Position numbers and translations under genes: made by a program. A DNA stretch of 64,000 bases from Erythrophleum ivorense (taxonomy: Eukaryota; Streptophyta; Magnoliopsida; Fabales; Fabaceae): contig JAIUCV010000003.1 of NCBI GenBank assembly GCA_026724425.1, forward strand, positions 45,285,283 to 45,349,282, given 5' to 3'. The notes under the pieces were generated by a model. The model was not told the origin of the DNA. It was given only the letters and a program-made list of their open reading frames with translations, and ran no database searches. Below, in pieces: positions 23,782 to 36,221 of the stretch (its first letter is position 1; each line of letters starts with the position of its first letter).

Positions 23782-24677
23782 CTAACCAAGTCCAGGCTTA
23801 CAATGGCTAAAAACTTCACCAAAGTCAATGTCACTAGTATATAATTCTTTGATGAACTCAAAACCAAGAATTTTAGAATCTAACATGGAAAGAAGAACAT
23901 ACCTACGTGAAAGTGCATCTGCAGCAATATTCTCCTTACCTTTCTTATGCTTAATGACATATGAGAAAGATTCAATAAATTCAACCCACTTAGCATGTCT
24001 TCGATTCAATTTGTTTTGGCTCTGATACTAAATGATGCGAAATCAAGGGGGTGGCCCAATTTTCATGACATAGGTTGATGGATAGATGAAGGTTCGAGAC
24101 TCGATGGAAGCAAATAGCTAACCAATGTTATAAGAACGTTGACCTGCTACTTAGATAATGTGCCTAACCATAAACATAATAAACCAACCCATTTAACATG
24201 TCTTCGATTCAATTTGTTTTGGCTTTTAATATGTTTGAGAGCCTTATGATCAAAATGTATGACAAATTTCTTAGGCCATAAATAATGATGCCAAGTTTCC
24301 AACACTCTAACTAAGGCATATAGCTCCTTATCATATGTACGATAGTTAAAAGTAAGACCACTTAACTTTTCACTAAAACATGCAATGGGCTTACCTTCTT
24401 GCATAAGTACACCTCCTACGCCAATTCTACTTGCATCATATTCTACCTCAAAAATCTTACCAAAGTTTGGAAGTGCAAGTAAAGGTGCTTGGGTGAGCTT
24501 CTCCTTGAGAGTTTGGAAAGCTTTCTCTTGAGCTTCTCCCCATTTGAATGGAGTATTTTTCTTTGTCAACTCATTCAATAGAGCTGCTAATGTGCTAAAG
24601 TCCTTCACAAACCTTCTATAAAAGCTTGCAAGTCCATGAAAGCTCCTCACATGTCCGATCGTGGTAGGGGTTAGCAA
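23782..24677 (-). pseudogene. RNase H region of the CRM-like element with an inserted LTR fragment
   Basis: 24225-24677 encodes the RT connection and RNase H ([31 protein letters not shown]). The remainder ([14 protein letters not shown] ... ADALSRR) continues at 23782-24009. Between them, 24022-24184 is a piece of the element's own primer-binding site and LTR end. It is bordered by a 40-bp duplication of pol (23982-24021 and 24185-24224, two mismatches). The inserted piece puts stops in the frame. Confidence 0.85.
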
Positions 24678-24726
24678 TCTCGAATGGCTTTGATCTTTTC
24701 TTCATCCACCTCAATCCCCTCAGCAC

Positions 24727-25539
24727 TCACAACAAAACCAAAAAAAAAATAACTCTATTAGTACAAAAATCACACTTCTTTAAATTGCTAAACAATTTTT
24801 CTTTTCTTAGAATGTCTAGGACTTGTCTTAAGTGATCTACATACTCATTCAAAGTCCTACTATACACAAGAATATCATCAAAGTAAACTACCACAAACTT
24901 GCCTATGAAAGCACGCAAGACATGATTCATTAACCTCATAAATGTGCTAGGTGCATTAGTGAGACCAAAAGGCATAACTAACCATTCATAAAGTCTATGT
25001 TTAGTCTTAAATGAAGTTTTCCATTCATCTCCTTCTTTCATTCTAATCTGATGATAGCCACTTTTTAAATCAATTTTAGAGAAAATAATGGAGCCATTTA
25101 ATTCATCAAGCATAACATCTAACCTAGGAATAGGATGATAATATCTCACCGTTATATTATTGATAGCTCTACAATCAACACACATCCTCCATGTGCCATC
25201 ATTCTTAGGTACAAGCAGCACTGGTACAACACACAGGCTTAGGCTCTCCCTTACATATCCTTTATCAAGAAGCTCTTGCATTTGTCTTTGAATCTCCTTA
25301 GTCTCTTCAGGGTTAGTACAGTATGCTGGGCGGTTTGGTAGAGGTATTCCAAGTATAAAGTCAATTTGATGTTCTATCCCTCTAATTGGTAGCAATCTGG
25401 GAGGTATTTCTTTAGAAAAGACATCTTCATATTCCTGCAATAGAGACTTAACACCACTAGGCAAGGTAAAGGTTAAGTCATTAGCGTTTAACATAGCTTC
25501 TTTGTAGATAAATACTATAAGGTTTTGTTGAGAAAACAA
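24727..25539 (-). pseudogene. Reverse transcriptase of the CRM-like element
   Basis: An open stretch of about 270 codons with the RT motifs in order: VLLVPKNDGTWRMCVDCRAI, KIDLKSGYHQIR, MPFGLTNAPSTFMRLMN and the catalytic YFDDILVYSR box. The N-terminal part (SKEIPPRLLPIRGIEHQIDF) is the usual protease-RT linker. Stops on both sides separate it from RNase H and protease. The catalytic box is intact, so inactivation came from the surrounding stops. Confidence 0.85.
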
Positions 25540-25584
25540 AGCTTACTTGATTTCACTCCTTTTTGCCACTAATAAATTTTTCTC

Positions 25585-26360
25585 TCATTCTCTCTCATTT
25601 TCTTTCTTGCCTTTGGATTTTTCTTTCTTTTCTCTCTCTCCTCTTGGCTTACTCTCTTTTCCTCTCCCATTTTCATTGCCTTCCTTTTTAGACACCTTTA
25701 TACTCTCACTTTCTCTTTTCTTTTCCTTCTTGATTTGATCTTCTAATATTTGTTTTGGTGACATAGGAAGGAGGGTTATAGGTTCCCCTCTAAGTACAAA
25801 AGAATAACGGTTTAGAAAACCATCATGTGTAACATGCCTATCATATTGCCAAGGCCTACCTAATAAAAGATGGCATGCTTTCATTGGTACAATATCACAT
25901 AGTATTTCATCTTTATACTTACCAATAGAAAACATTACCTTTACTTATTTTGTTACCCTCAACTCTCCACATTCATTAAGCCATTGAAGCTTGTATGGCC
26001 ATTGATGCTTGAAGGTAGATAAATTCAACTTCTCTATTAGTTCAGTGCTTGCCACATTGCAGCAACTTCCTCTATCTATGATGACACCACATATTTTCCC
26101 TTGGATTTGACACGAGTATGAAACAAGTTCTCTCTTTGTTCATTTTCTTTTGCCATCATCTAGGCACTAAGGGCTCTCCTAGTCACAAGGAGTTTTCCTT
26201 CTTCTACATATTCTCCATCTTTATTCTCTATGAATAGATCTTCTTTTTCTTTTTTAGTTGTTTCTCCTTCAGTTTCCCACTCACCAAGGTTATTGATAGT
26301 CATGGTTCGCTTATTAGGACATTCACTAGAGATATATCCTCCCCTTGACACTTGAAGCAT
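25585..26360 (-). pseudogene. Zinc knuckle and protease region of the CRM-like element
   Basis: 26160-26360 holds a degenerate zinc knuckle (SRGGYISSECPNKR, with the first cysteines lost) and a Glu/Lys-rich linker. 25585-25935 holds the end of the protease (CDIVPMKACHLLLGRPWQYD) followed by a highly charged Lys/Glu/Ser run. The catalytic DSG of the protease would fall in the broken part around 26000-26100 and is not readable in one frame. Confidence 0.7.
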
Positions 26361-27400
26361 TATATGTCTCGATTTTTAGAAGAATTTGGTCCACTTTGAA
26401 CCTTCTTGGGTAGGGTGGCTAACTTTTCTCCTTTCTTAATTTCATTCTCCTTAGAACTTGAAGAAGAAGGAATATCATTCTTTGAGTTTTTCTTCCATGT
26501 GTTGAAAGAACTTGAATTAGAGTTCTTCTTTATAAAGTTCTTTCTCTTAAGTTGTCTTTTTATCTTGGCAGCTTGATGGACTAAGTCATGAATCTCCACA
26601 ATATCAACTATATCACGGTTGTGCCTATCTAAGAAGCGAGCCATTGTTGCTTCTGGATCCTCCTCTACATTAGCTCTAATCAAGGTTATTTGCATCTCTT
26701 TGTAGTACTCATCCACACTCTTAGATCCTTGAGTGAGGCATTGAAGCTTATTGTGAAGTTCCCTTCGAAAATAGGATGGAATGAATTGCCTCCTCATGAT
26801 AGCCTTCATCTCTTCCTATGTTGAGATGGGGTGCTCTCCATATCTAATTCGCTCTTTTTACATCTGGTCCCACCAAATAAGAGCATAATTAGTAAACTCA
26901 AGTGCAGCAATTTTGACCTTCTTACCCTTAGAGTAGTTATGGCATAAAAGATTTGCTTTACACGCATCTCCCACTCCAGGTATGTTTCTGGATCACTCTT
27001 GCCTTGAAAGGAAGGAATTTTGACTTTGACTCCTCCAAGGCCTTCTTCTTCATCTCTAGGCCTCCTCGGTGGTCTTCTTTGTATGTTAAGTGGCCTTCTT
27101 CTTAGCTGAGTCTCCTCTCCTTCATAATCTTCATCATGGCTCTCTATGTCTTCCACATATTCACAGTGTTGTAGGCGTGCAGCATAAGCTTGTCTTTGGT
27201 TGGCTTGAGTAGTCCTTTAGCTAAAGGTTCTACTCTCTACTCGATCTAAGCGTTCATGGAGTCCTTCCAACTTCTTATTAAGCATCCTTTCAAAATGACT
27301 CACTAGTGCTTTCATTTTCAAAGGCGTTACTCCAAATGAATTATGATCATCATTATCACTTTCATGTGCAACTCCTTTTTCTCGATTATCTGCGATGTTA
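26360..27400 (-). pseudogene. gag of the CRM-like element
   Basis: 27156-26806 carries the N-terminal part, with an Arg-rich segment and KVKIPSFQGKSDPETYLEWE, the usual start of the gag capsid domain. 26809-26360 carries the rest (RRQFIPSYFRRELHNKLQCL, SVDEYYKEM). A stop and a frame change fall near 26860. Upstream, to about 27400, an unclosed frame (HESDNDDHNSFGVTPLK) looks like the original N-terminus with its ATG lost. Confidence 0.75.
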
Positions 27401-28478
27401 GTGAAAAAGAAATGAAAGAAACAAAAGTATATAGGACCTCACAAATACTTCCTCACGTGTTTCACTCAATTAAGATATAACACTCTCACTCGTGTTTACT
27501 TTCTCCTTCTTTTTAGCCTTTTTTTTTTATAATAATCTTACCTACTCTTGCCTTTTACCTCTCAGTATCAATCCTGTACTCTTATGTCACCTAAGATCTC
27601 ATTGGGTGATCCAATATTGCCAATTCTTAGTTCAACCAAGTATGTGTACATGGGTGGTTTGAAAGTCGTGATTGGCACACACAAGACACAATTAAAGGTA
27701 TGGTTTGGTTAGGCTTAGGTTCCAAAGAGAAGAAGGAAGATTTAACTACTTAATAATGCAAAATCAAGTTTAAAATCCCAAAGAGCCACAAATGTAATTC
27801 TGAAAATTTCAACTATGAGGAAAATGCAAGATTAAAATAAGAAAGTTCAAATAAAGAAAAAAAAGGGAAACAAGGGCAAATCAAAATAAGGAAGTGCACA
27901 ATATAATATCAAAGGAAATAAGGTAAAATAGAAAAAAAAATTATCTGATCAGCAATTCCTTTTTTTTTCTTTTTTTTCACTTTTTTTTTTTTGCTAACCT
28001 TTTTTTTTCTATTCCTTTACTTTTTTTTTGGCCTTTTTTTTTTTTGGATCAAATGAAAGAGAATCACAAGATCACATAATAAGAAACAAATTAGATCAGA
28101 AAATGTCACCACTAAAAATGACAATAACTCCCTCTAAAGAACTCTGAATTTGATGATTCTAAAACGAAATGAAAGTTGAGATTCTGAAACTTAGGATTGA
28201 CCTATTAATCATCCAAAATCTCAAAAGGAAAGGGGTTGAACAGATAAGGGAAAAACAACAACGTCCAGAACAATAAAAAATTTTCAGATTACAAAATAAA
28301 TGGCTCTTATAGTATAAAAACCAAGTTTTGCATACTAAGAATCAAATCTGGAAATAAGGTAGAAAGTTTTTTTTTTGGTATTCAAGGTGGCAAAGAAAAG
28401 ATATGGTAAATAAGAAAATTTAGAAGTTAGAAGGAAAAGGTATTGGATAATAATGGGTAACTTACCGTGTAAACCGAA
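27401..28478 (-). other. Untranslated leader of the CRM-like element
   Basis: Non-coding sequence between the primer-binding site and gag. It contains several long T runs (27957-28045 on the plus strand; A runs in element orientation). No domain or structured RNA was recognised. Confidence 0.6.
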
Positions 28479-28490
28479 GCTCTGATACCA
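28479..28490 (-). promoter_or_regulatory. Primer-binding site of the CRM-like element
   Basis: Minus strand TGGTATCAGAGC, complementary to the 3' end of initiator methionine tRNA, two bases from the LTR. It fixes the element's orientation. Confidence 0.85.
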
Positions 28491-28492
28491 AA

Positions 28493-29340
28493 TGATGCGA
28501 AATCAAGGGGGTGGCCCAATCTTCACGACGTAGGTTGATGGATAGATGAAGGTTCGAAACCCGATAAAAGTAAATAGCCAACCAACATTATAAGAACGTT
28601 GACCTGCTACTTAGACAATGCGCCTAACTATGAACATAATAAACTAACCCACACAACGACGCACTTGGATCGAAGCATGAATTGGGGGCTTTTGCGAACT
28701 TGAATCACCAACCTAAAGATAGGTTGATAAGACAATGGTTTTACAAGAGCAAAGAAAAGAAAAGATTCTCACAATTAGAGAAACACTCAGAATAATTCTA
28801 TTACTTCCAATCTGATTCAAATGAAGGCAGAATACATATATTTATAGTGTAGCTCAAACCTATCTACTAGAGGAAAAGTAAGAAACTAACTACATAATCT
28901 TAACTGAAAGATCTAAAAATTAGGGATACAAAATCAAATCTTTTTAAAAACATAAAAGGAAAGATAATCAGCTTAATTAATTCTAATTTTCGTCCAAATA
29001 CATAAAGCTTCTAGATGTCGGCATATTAAGCCCATAATACCATTATTTAGGCCCAAATAAGTCAATCTATGTATGGCCCTTGGTCCAAACTCTCTAATTT
29101 ACAATATTATAACCCAAATCAGCTCTAATACCTCTATCTTTAGCCCAAATAATGTTAAGGAAATTTTGATTAATACTTGAATCAGAAAAAAAAATCTGCT
29201 TGGTCCAAATCTCTTGAATAAGTCCACTTAATGCTTCTTTAAGTTGTTTAGCTTTCGCCCTTGTAATAGGTCCAATTGGAAGATGCAAAAGATCATTTGA
29301 AGATTTTGAATTAGCATCTTCATGAACCTGGTTCATATCA
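28493..29340 (-). repeat. 5' LTR of the CRM-like element
   Basis: An 848-bp uninterrupted LTR. Against the left LTR, the first 102 bases differ at 8 positions, all transitions. It also contains, on the minus strand (29094-29335), an open frame with LPIGPITRAKAKQLKEAL, the C-terminal pol motif that the LTR contributes to the polyprotein. Confidence 0.85.
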
Positions 29341-31027
29341 GGTGGCATGTTGCTCTAAGTGGGAAAAGAAGGGATTTTAGTGTGAGAAAAGCAAAGGAAG
29401 CAAAAATTAAGCTTAAAGAGTAAGTTTTCTCTACCTTACACTTAAAAACCATATGGTTTAAGTTCGTTTTGTTAAACCTTAGCTATGGGCCACTTTTGGA
29501 TAGCATATGGATGATTAGAAATGGAGTTTATATGTTTAATATGAAGGCCTAGGAATGGAGTTTATATATTGACTATGGAGGCCATACGAGCTTATCCATT
29601 TTTATTATATACTGAAACTTTAAAAAAACACAAAGATTATAATTTTTGGGAAAATGGAAATGTTAGGGAGATGCTGTCAGAATTTTCTCAAAATTTTTAT
29701 GGTGTTTTCTTAAGGTCCTAAAGTCATGTTTACCAAAGTTCAAGTCCTAAAACATAAAGGAAGAGGTTATGGAATTTTTAGAACCAAAGAAACTCACTTT
29801 TAGGCTTAAAACAAAGCTAGGTTACGTTATGACCAAAACGTGTTGTTAGGGTTAGAATTTGATAATTTTATCCAATCCAATGGATTCAAAAAGGGTGTTT
29901 TTAGCTAGGAATACTTATGGCAAAGCACCCAAAACTCATGGAATAAAATTTCTAAATTTTGGCTAAGAAATGCACACTATTCGGCCATAGTGGATTGGAA
30001 GGGAAGGAGTTAGATTTTTTCAATTCCAATGGTTCCAATGAGTTTAAAAGGGTCATACTACTTTATAAGTTAAGATTTATATATTGATTGTAATGAATTA
30101 TCATTATGATTATAGGGTTTGATATTTGTTTGGGAACTCCAAAAGTAAGTAAACCCAATTCTAAGGCTTGAAGAGCAAAGTTTGCTAAGGTAGTAGTTTT
30201 CCTTTCTCTTTCTTTAAGCTTGTATAATTATATAATGATGAGTGTTATGCTATATCAAGTTGTCATTTATGCTATAAGATGAGACATGTATGCTTAGATT
30301 GTGCTTGGCCTTGTATGAAATTCCTTGTATTATTATGTAGTATGTGGCACTTTAATTGACATTATATTATGTAGTTATATGCTTGCTTGTGAATGAGACT
30401 AGCTACTGAGATTTCATAATCTCACCCCAAATATAACCCATGCTAGGTCCGAGTTCAGACAAAGAAAAGGCAAAGGGTGTGGAGGCATAAATTGAGGACC
30501 TTACTTTTATGCATCACATTTTGTCATGTAATTAAATATCTTTGGATTATGGTATGTATGAGTTATGTTATAATACTGTATGATAATAGGGTATGTAATA
30601 GAAAGCCATATATATATCCAACCTTGAAGTAAAAAGAATATGACTAGCATGCCTAAAATGCAAGGATGCATGTGCTTATATAAAGGCAAAGTAATAATAA
30701 TATGATAAATGAAGGGTATAACCATCTAGTTTGTTTTAGGAGAAACTTTATATGAATTTATATCCACTAAGTAATTATTTTTCCCTTGTAAAGGACTTAG
30801 AGAGCTTGAAGGAGAGCCTTGAACCAACCTCATATGATTTTTCTGAAATTAATTATATATTTTCAAGGTAGGACAAAATTCTGGGATGACCAAATGAATA
30901 GTTAATTTGTATGAGAAAGTTTTTTAAAAGAAAATTTTAATCAGTTTAGGTTTACATTGACTCATCTAAGTTCTATATGAGGTATTTGTAATAGGAAAAG
31001 CATTATATAGTAAGGTATGACACTAAC

Positions 31028-32208
31028 AAATCACTTTTGTCAATAGTTCTAAAATGAACTGCCAACGTTTTCCTTTCTTTTTTCTCCACTCACATTTTAT
31101 GCACCTGGAGGTCCTTTTGCCATTTGGTTCATCCTTATTTCAAAAATTGCAAAGAAAAATTAGTTTATTTGATCCTAGCCATTAATTATCTAGAAGATTG
31201 CAAAGAACAATTATAAAAACAATTACAATCAATTAAGATTAGAACTCTTATTCTTTTATATTAAACAATCAAAGAATAATTACAATCAATAATCAAATTA
31301 AAAAAAGTTACAAATTAACACAAGGTAATAGTAAACCAATAAATATTGCTGGAACACATATTGAGACCACTTTTCCCTGGGTTCATCTATCTAAACATTT
31401 GAGTATTCTTTGTAATATGAATTCAGCAAGTACTGCAAAATGAAGTAAGAACAATTTGAAGTTAGATAACTGGAATTTGGTCAAAGTTTAGAAATATTCA
31501 TTTGAAGCAAGTTTTAGTTAAAAAAAATGGTAGCATAATGACTTGGAACCAAAGATCCCTTAGGTTTTAAACCCTCTCTTTATAGCTAATAATAGCATGT
31601 TACAAACAAATATCACTAAATATAACTAGTAACAGCCAATTACCAGCAAGTAATACCATCATATAGTTAAATTTGTGTATACAAATTTTAGAAATATTCT
31701 GTTAAAGTAAGTTTAATATCAAAGAAAAACTAGCAGCATAACGACTAAAAAGCAGAGATTCCCTATGTCTTAAACCCTCTCTTTACAACTAATAATAGCA
31801 AATTACAGTTTATTATCACCAAATGCAAATAGCCAATTACCAACCAACACCATTCTATAGTTTTGTGTATACAAGAAAACATAAAGGCAGGAAAAATTAT
31901 CCAATCATTTAAAGGAACTTAATTACAAATCGTGGCCAGGATTGTAGACTATTTGTGTGTGATGATATCCTTCTTGCACAAGTCACCTGTTTTAAGACAG
32001 TCAAACCTCATCTAATTTAGTTTATCTCCTTTGTCATATCATTTAGAGCACTATCATAACCACTTGGAGAAGTCATTCACTTGCAATTAAATTCAAACAC
32101 ATAAGTTAGAATAATAAGCAAAATCAATTCAAAGCTTAAAAGCAAAAAAAATTAAGAAATTTAAGAAGACACATAAGGATATTGAAAAATAAAAGAAAGC
32201 ATACATAT
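31028..32208 (-). other. CACTA internal non-coding region with a 200-bp tandem duplication
   Basis: The subterminal array continues to about 31085. Beyond it, 31487-31686 and 31687-31880 are two diverged copies of a unit of about 200 bp starting TTTAGAAATATTC and containing AAACCCTCTCTTTA; a partial third version is at about 38880-38945. No coding sequence is seen. Confidence 0.6.
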
Positions 32209-32483
32209 TTAAGTCAATTTTTTTTTTCTAGTCCGATTTAGACTTCTTTGTCCCTTCTTTAAAATCCAAATACCTTCTTTATGATCATTTCTCATATACA
32301 AGGCATCATCTTTAGTGGAATTACTTTCAAATGGTGTCCTTAAAAAGGGATCATCCTCAACATTGATATCGTGATTATATTGAACATTATCTTTGTTCTC
32401 ATTTATTTTGTTTGTCAACAAAACAATGGACCACTTCTTACTAGTAGGATTAAGGATATAGAACACTTGTTGAGCTTGGGATG
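32209..32483 (-). pseudogene. CACTA transposase-associated DUF4216, C-terminal part
   Basis: The minus frame reads QAQQVFYILNPTSKKWSIVL, then HDINVEDDPFLRT and NDHKEGIWI. This is the usual C-terminal half of the DUF4216 module that follows the Tnp2 transposase in plant CACTA elements. The other half is at 36222-36609, on the far side of an LTR1 insertion. The charged tail ends at 32209. Confidence 0.75.
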
Positions 32484-35400
32484 TGTAATATCTGGTTCTC
32501 CAAAAATCAGAGAAAACGTGAGAAACGTAACGTACGGTTTCTCTGTAAATGAACGAAACTCACCGGATACAAAAAAAAGTCTCTCGAAATGATGTAGTTA
32601 AGGTCCCAAAAAATTTGGAAAGCATTCTAAACTCCTAAATATGAGAATCTCAGACTCAAATGGAAAGAAAAATAAAGCTAAAATGAAAAAATAATTTCTT
32701 ACGAAAAGCATACGAACTGTAATGGCATTTTCATAATTTTGAGCAAATTTTAGAATTCACACAAAAAGGCTTTTTAAATGAAAATTTTGAGTTCTTCAGG
32801 GTTCTCAGAGGCCCTGAAAACCATGGAAAGCTCCAGGATAGTTACAACCTCTCCAGTGGACGTTTTCTAATGTCGGTGTGCCTAAACTTTAACGGGTTTG
32901 TTCAGGAAGATTTTATCTCCAATTTGAGTGATTCCAATGGCATTTTACTAAATTGGGAACCAAATTTCATAATGAAAAAGATGATTCTCAAAAAGGAGTT
33001 AAAACGAAGGAGAAACGAAAATGCTAAGAACGAAGGGCAAAATTAGAATTTTTGAAAAGTGTAACTTTCTCCCACCTATATGTATGATACACCCTTCTTC
33101 TCCCTTCATGTTGCATGACCAAGTTCTACCCAAAACCAGAGAAATACCCTCGAGAGAGTGGTGCACAAGAGGAAGGCAAAGAAGAGGAGAAATCAAAGGC
33201 TTAAGGTATGGAAATTAGTAGTTTTTCATGCTCTTTCTCTTCCAAACCTCTTCTCCATTCTCCTTTATTTCCTATGATTAAAATGAAGTTTTTAAATCTG
33301 TTTTAAGGGAGAAATTGAGGGAAAAATTCGGATTTGAAGAGAGGAGCTCAAAGAACACAGGATTTAAGTGAGAAAAAAAATAAGAAAACAAGGTAATTTC
33401 TCTTCCTATGGTTGTCATCTTTGGTTCCCTTCTCCACCATTTCGCCCCACTTGAGAAAACCCTAGGAGGAGATGATGTTTAGGTAGAACCAAGAATGAAT
33501 CTAAGGAAAAAGGATGTGGAGATTAAGAATATGCAAAAGGAATTATCAAAAAATTATTAGATTTCAAGATGCAAATTCTAGGATTTTGTGTGCACCTTCC
33601 AAAATCTGATTTCATATGATAATTCCTAGGCCTAATTAAGAGTTTAAATGAGCTTCTAAGATCCCTAAGATGCTCCCCACATGCTTCCTCCTTCAAGAAA
33701 ATAAAGAGAATTCCAAGGAGGCCAAAAAGGGGCTATGTCTCGGCTAAACATGGATAGAGTAGCTAGGGAGAGTTTTAAATTTTTTCAAGCCCATTTTTGT
33801 ATCATATATGATGAATGAATATGAGAGGAGGCCTTGGAAAAAATTTAGAACTCATAGAAATTGATTTGGTGCCTTAGGTTCCATATTATAACCTAAAGAA
33901 GCAACATGATGTTAGGCCCTTTGTTTTCATGATGTGATGACTCCAAGAGGCTTCAAAAGAGTCAAGAATCATATTTGAAAGGAAAGAATGGGGCCTAGAA
34001 ATGATTTGAGGGGTGTTGCTTCATTAGGTGCATTTATGAACCATAACGGGGGTTATAGAGCAATCTAGGGTTTAAGTAAGTTGTGTGGCCTTAGAATATG
34101 TTTCATGAACCTAATTGGCTCCCATAAATTGTATCTAGGCTAAAAGAAACCATCTCCACCAATTTGTGTGTGTGGCCGAAAGAGGAGGCTTGAATCCAAA
34201 AGGAAAAGTGTGTAATTGTGTGCAAGGTAGTTTTCTCCACCTTCTCTCATACATGGATGTGTGTTTAGCTTATTTTAGAATGTGTGTATATGTATTTTCA
34301 AACTATAAAAAGTATGCTAGCATACCTTTATATGCCATGACTCTTGATGCCACGTTATGTTTCCAAATGAATACATGATGTTTGTTTGAGTTTGCTTGAG
34401 TGTGGAGTGGCCAAGAACTCTTCACCATAGTGAGGATGAGCCAAGAACCCTTAAGCTTGGTTGAAACAAAGTAAAGAGTCTCCCAAAAGCAAAGTGGGCT
34501 CCCAAGAGTATGGTTGAGTCCAAAGCTCTTAAAAAATGGGGGAGGCAAGTCCAAAATCCATAAGGAGAAGTCTAAGGCTAATCCAAACACTTGGTGAGCT
34601 CTTGAATGTCTTGTATGATTTGTTCATATGCCAAGCTTGCTTTTCAAATGTCCATGATTTCCATTTTCTCCATGCATGCATTTTTAAGACTTTCTTTGCA
34701 TATGTTATGTATGATTGAATGGGAGATGGGCTATTAGAATTCTTTGAATCTTATTCCCTCCTCTCCAATGATCTAATATGCTAGGTGGACCAAGTGGCTA
34801 TGATAATGGGAGCCAACAACAATGAAGAAGAAAGATTGACAACCATATGCCTAGTTTTACTCTTTTTGGAACTATAATGATGTTCTATGATGTATATTAT
34901 GTTGTAAATGGTCTATTACCCTAGAGACATGTGTAAATATATCATTATGTGATGTATAAATGTATAGATATGATGTATAGACTCTAGAATAGAAATTGAG
35001 CATGTAATGCCAAAGTATGCAATTTGAAAGTTTGATGTTAATGTGCATAAGTATGGGTTAAATGGCCAAAATGAGATGCATGAGGTTTAGTACCATTTGG
35101 GCAGCTCACACAAGTCTCAAATGTGCTTTTAGACTTGCCCAAAAGGTGCCACAACCAAGGAAAAGTCATTTGGTAATTTTGGTACCCTACATGGAGCCAA
35201 AATTGACCATAATGAAACCCTATATCACTTTTTGGCCAAATGAGTTATTCTTGATCTGAGATTTGGCATGTAGTTAGGTCTCATTGAGAAATTTTTGGGA
35301 AGCTAAAGATCATAATTTTTGGAAGTTTATAGAATATTTGATGATTTTTCAAAGTTAGTCATTTTTCTAGTTTTGGTCTGCTATACTATTCATTTGGTCT

Positions 35401-36216
35401 GAAAATGAATTCTGTCACACGAGGCTCAAATGATGTCCATTGCCACAAAATGTTATATAAAGAAACTAAACATTCACAGTGACTTGTTTCAACTAGAAGC
35501 ACCTCATTTGGAGGTTTAGAGAGGGATATATGAATTTTTGAACATTCAATCCAGTATCAGGAATTTTACCCAACCTGAAGTACTATTCCATTAAATTTCA
35601 AGGCTTGGGCTTCATGAACTGGTCTGGATATATTTTTTCTCTCTAGTTAACATCCACAGATTTCTAGATTGGTATCATTTGTATGAATTGAATTTTTTTG
35701 GAATTAATTGGACATTTTCAAAGTTTTCTGCAGAATTTTGTATCAGTTCTAGGATGCAATCTGATCTTTGGACTATTTTGGATGTCAAACGTCCTCTGTG
35801 ATAGACATTATGAGCTAGGAATATTTTTAGTGTGAATTATACATCCATAGCTTTCTAGAATGACCAAGATTGCATGATTTCTATTTTTTTAGAATTAGTT
35901 ATGATTTTCCAAAATTTGGTCAAAAAAGAGGCCAAATCTGTCCGAATTTACACTTGAGTATTTTTAAGCTTTATTTTGGTTTCCATGACTTGTGGGTATG
36001 ATTTTATGATAAAAATGAGTTGTATTGATGTATTTAAATATGAGAATGTATAGAATGAGCTCGCACGATCCATGTAACACCAAATGAGATTTTTTTAAGT
36101 ATAACGCAACACAAAGAAATTCATTATTTTTCCCCTTTTTCCTTATACCTTCATGAACATAGTGATGTGAGGTATGTATATATATGATAAGATGAGATAG
36201 AAGTTATGGTGTTACA
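32484..36216 (+). mobile_element. Solo LTR, family LTR1 (copy c), inside the CACTA transposase gene
   Basis: A 3733-bp unit beginning TGTAATATCTGG and ending GGTGTTACA, with 5-bp flanks GGATG (32479-32483) and AGATG (36217-36221). It is colinear with copy a throughout and non-coding. It separates the two halves of the DUF4216 coding region. Confidence 0.8.
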
Positions 36217-36221
36217 AGATG

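Larger units (their letters stand above)
18740..29340 (-). mobile_element. CRM-like Ty3/gypsy retrotransposon, with both LTRs
   Basis: LTRs of about 847-848 bp, TGATATG...CGCATCA in element orientation, are flanked by a perfect 5-bp target duplication GGTGG (18735-18739 and 29341-29345). The primer-binding site (28479-28490, complementary to initiator methionine tRNA) adjoins the right LTR and the purine tract (22613-22625) adjoins the left one, so transcription ran right to left. The order gag, protease, RT, RNase H, integrase is that of Ty3/gypsy. The integrase text, TGATG/CATCA ends and a pol C-terminus running into the LTR fit the CRM chromovirus lineage. Each coding part is broken by stops. 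The 3' LTR holds a nested LTR2. Confidence 0.85.
17295..31022 (+). mobile_element. Solo LTR, family LTR1 (copy b), split by a gypsy element
   Basis: Begins TGTAATATCTAG at 17295 and ends GGTATGACA at 31022, flanked by CCAAC and CTAAC (17290-17294, 31023-31027). The left part (17295-18739) aligns with the start of copies a and c; the right part (29346-31022) carries the rest of the same LTR. Without the nested gypsy element it is about 3.1 kb. It sits inside the CACTA subterminal array. The open frame at 17488-17673 is not conserved. Confidence 0.7.

Noticed and set aside
18740..29340. Endogenous pararetrovirus rather than retrotransposon
   Set aside because: It has LTRs, an integrase, a polypurine tract and a target duplication, which pararetroviral insertions lack.
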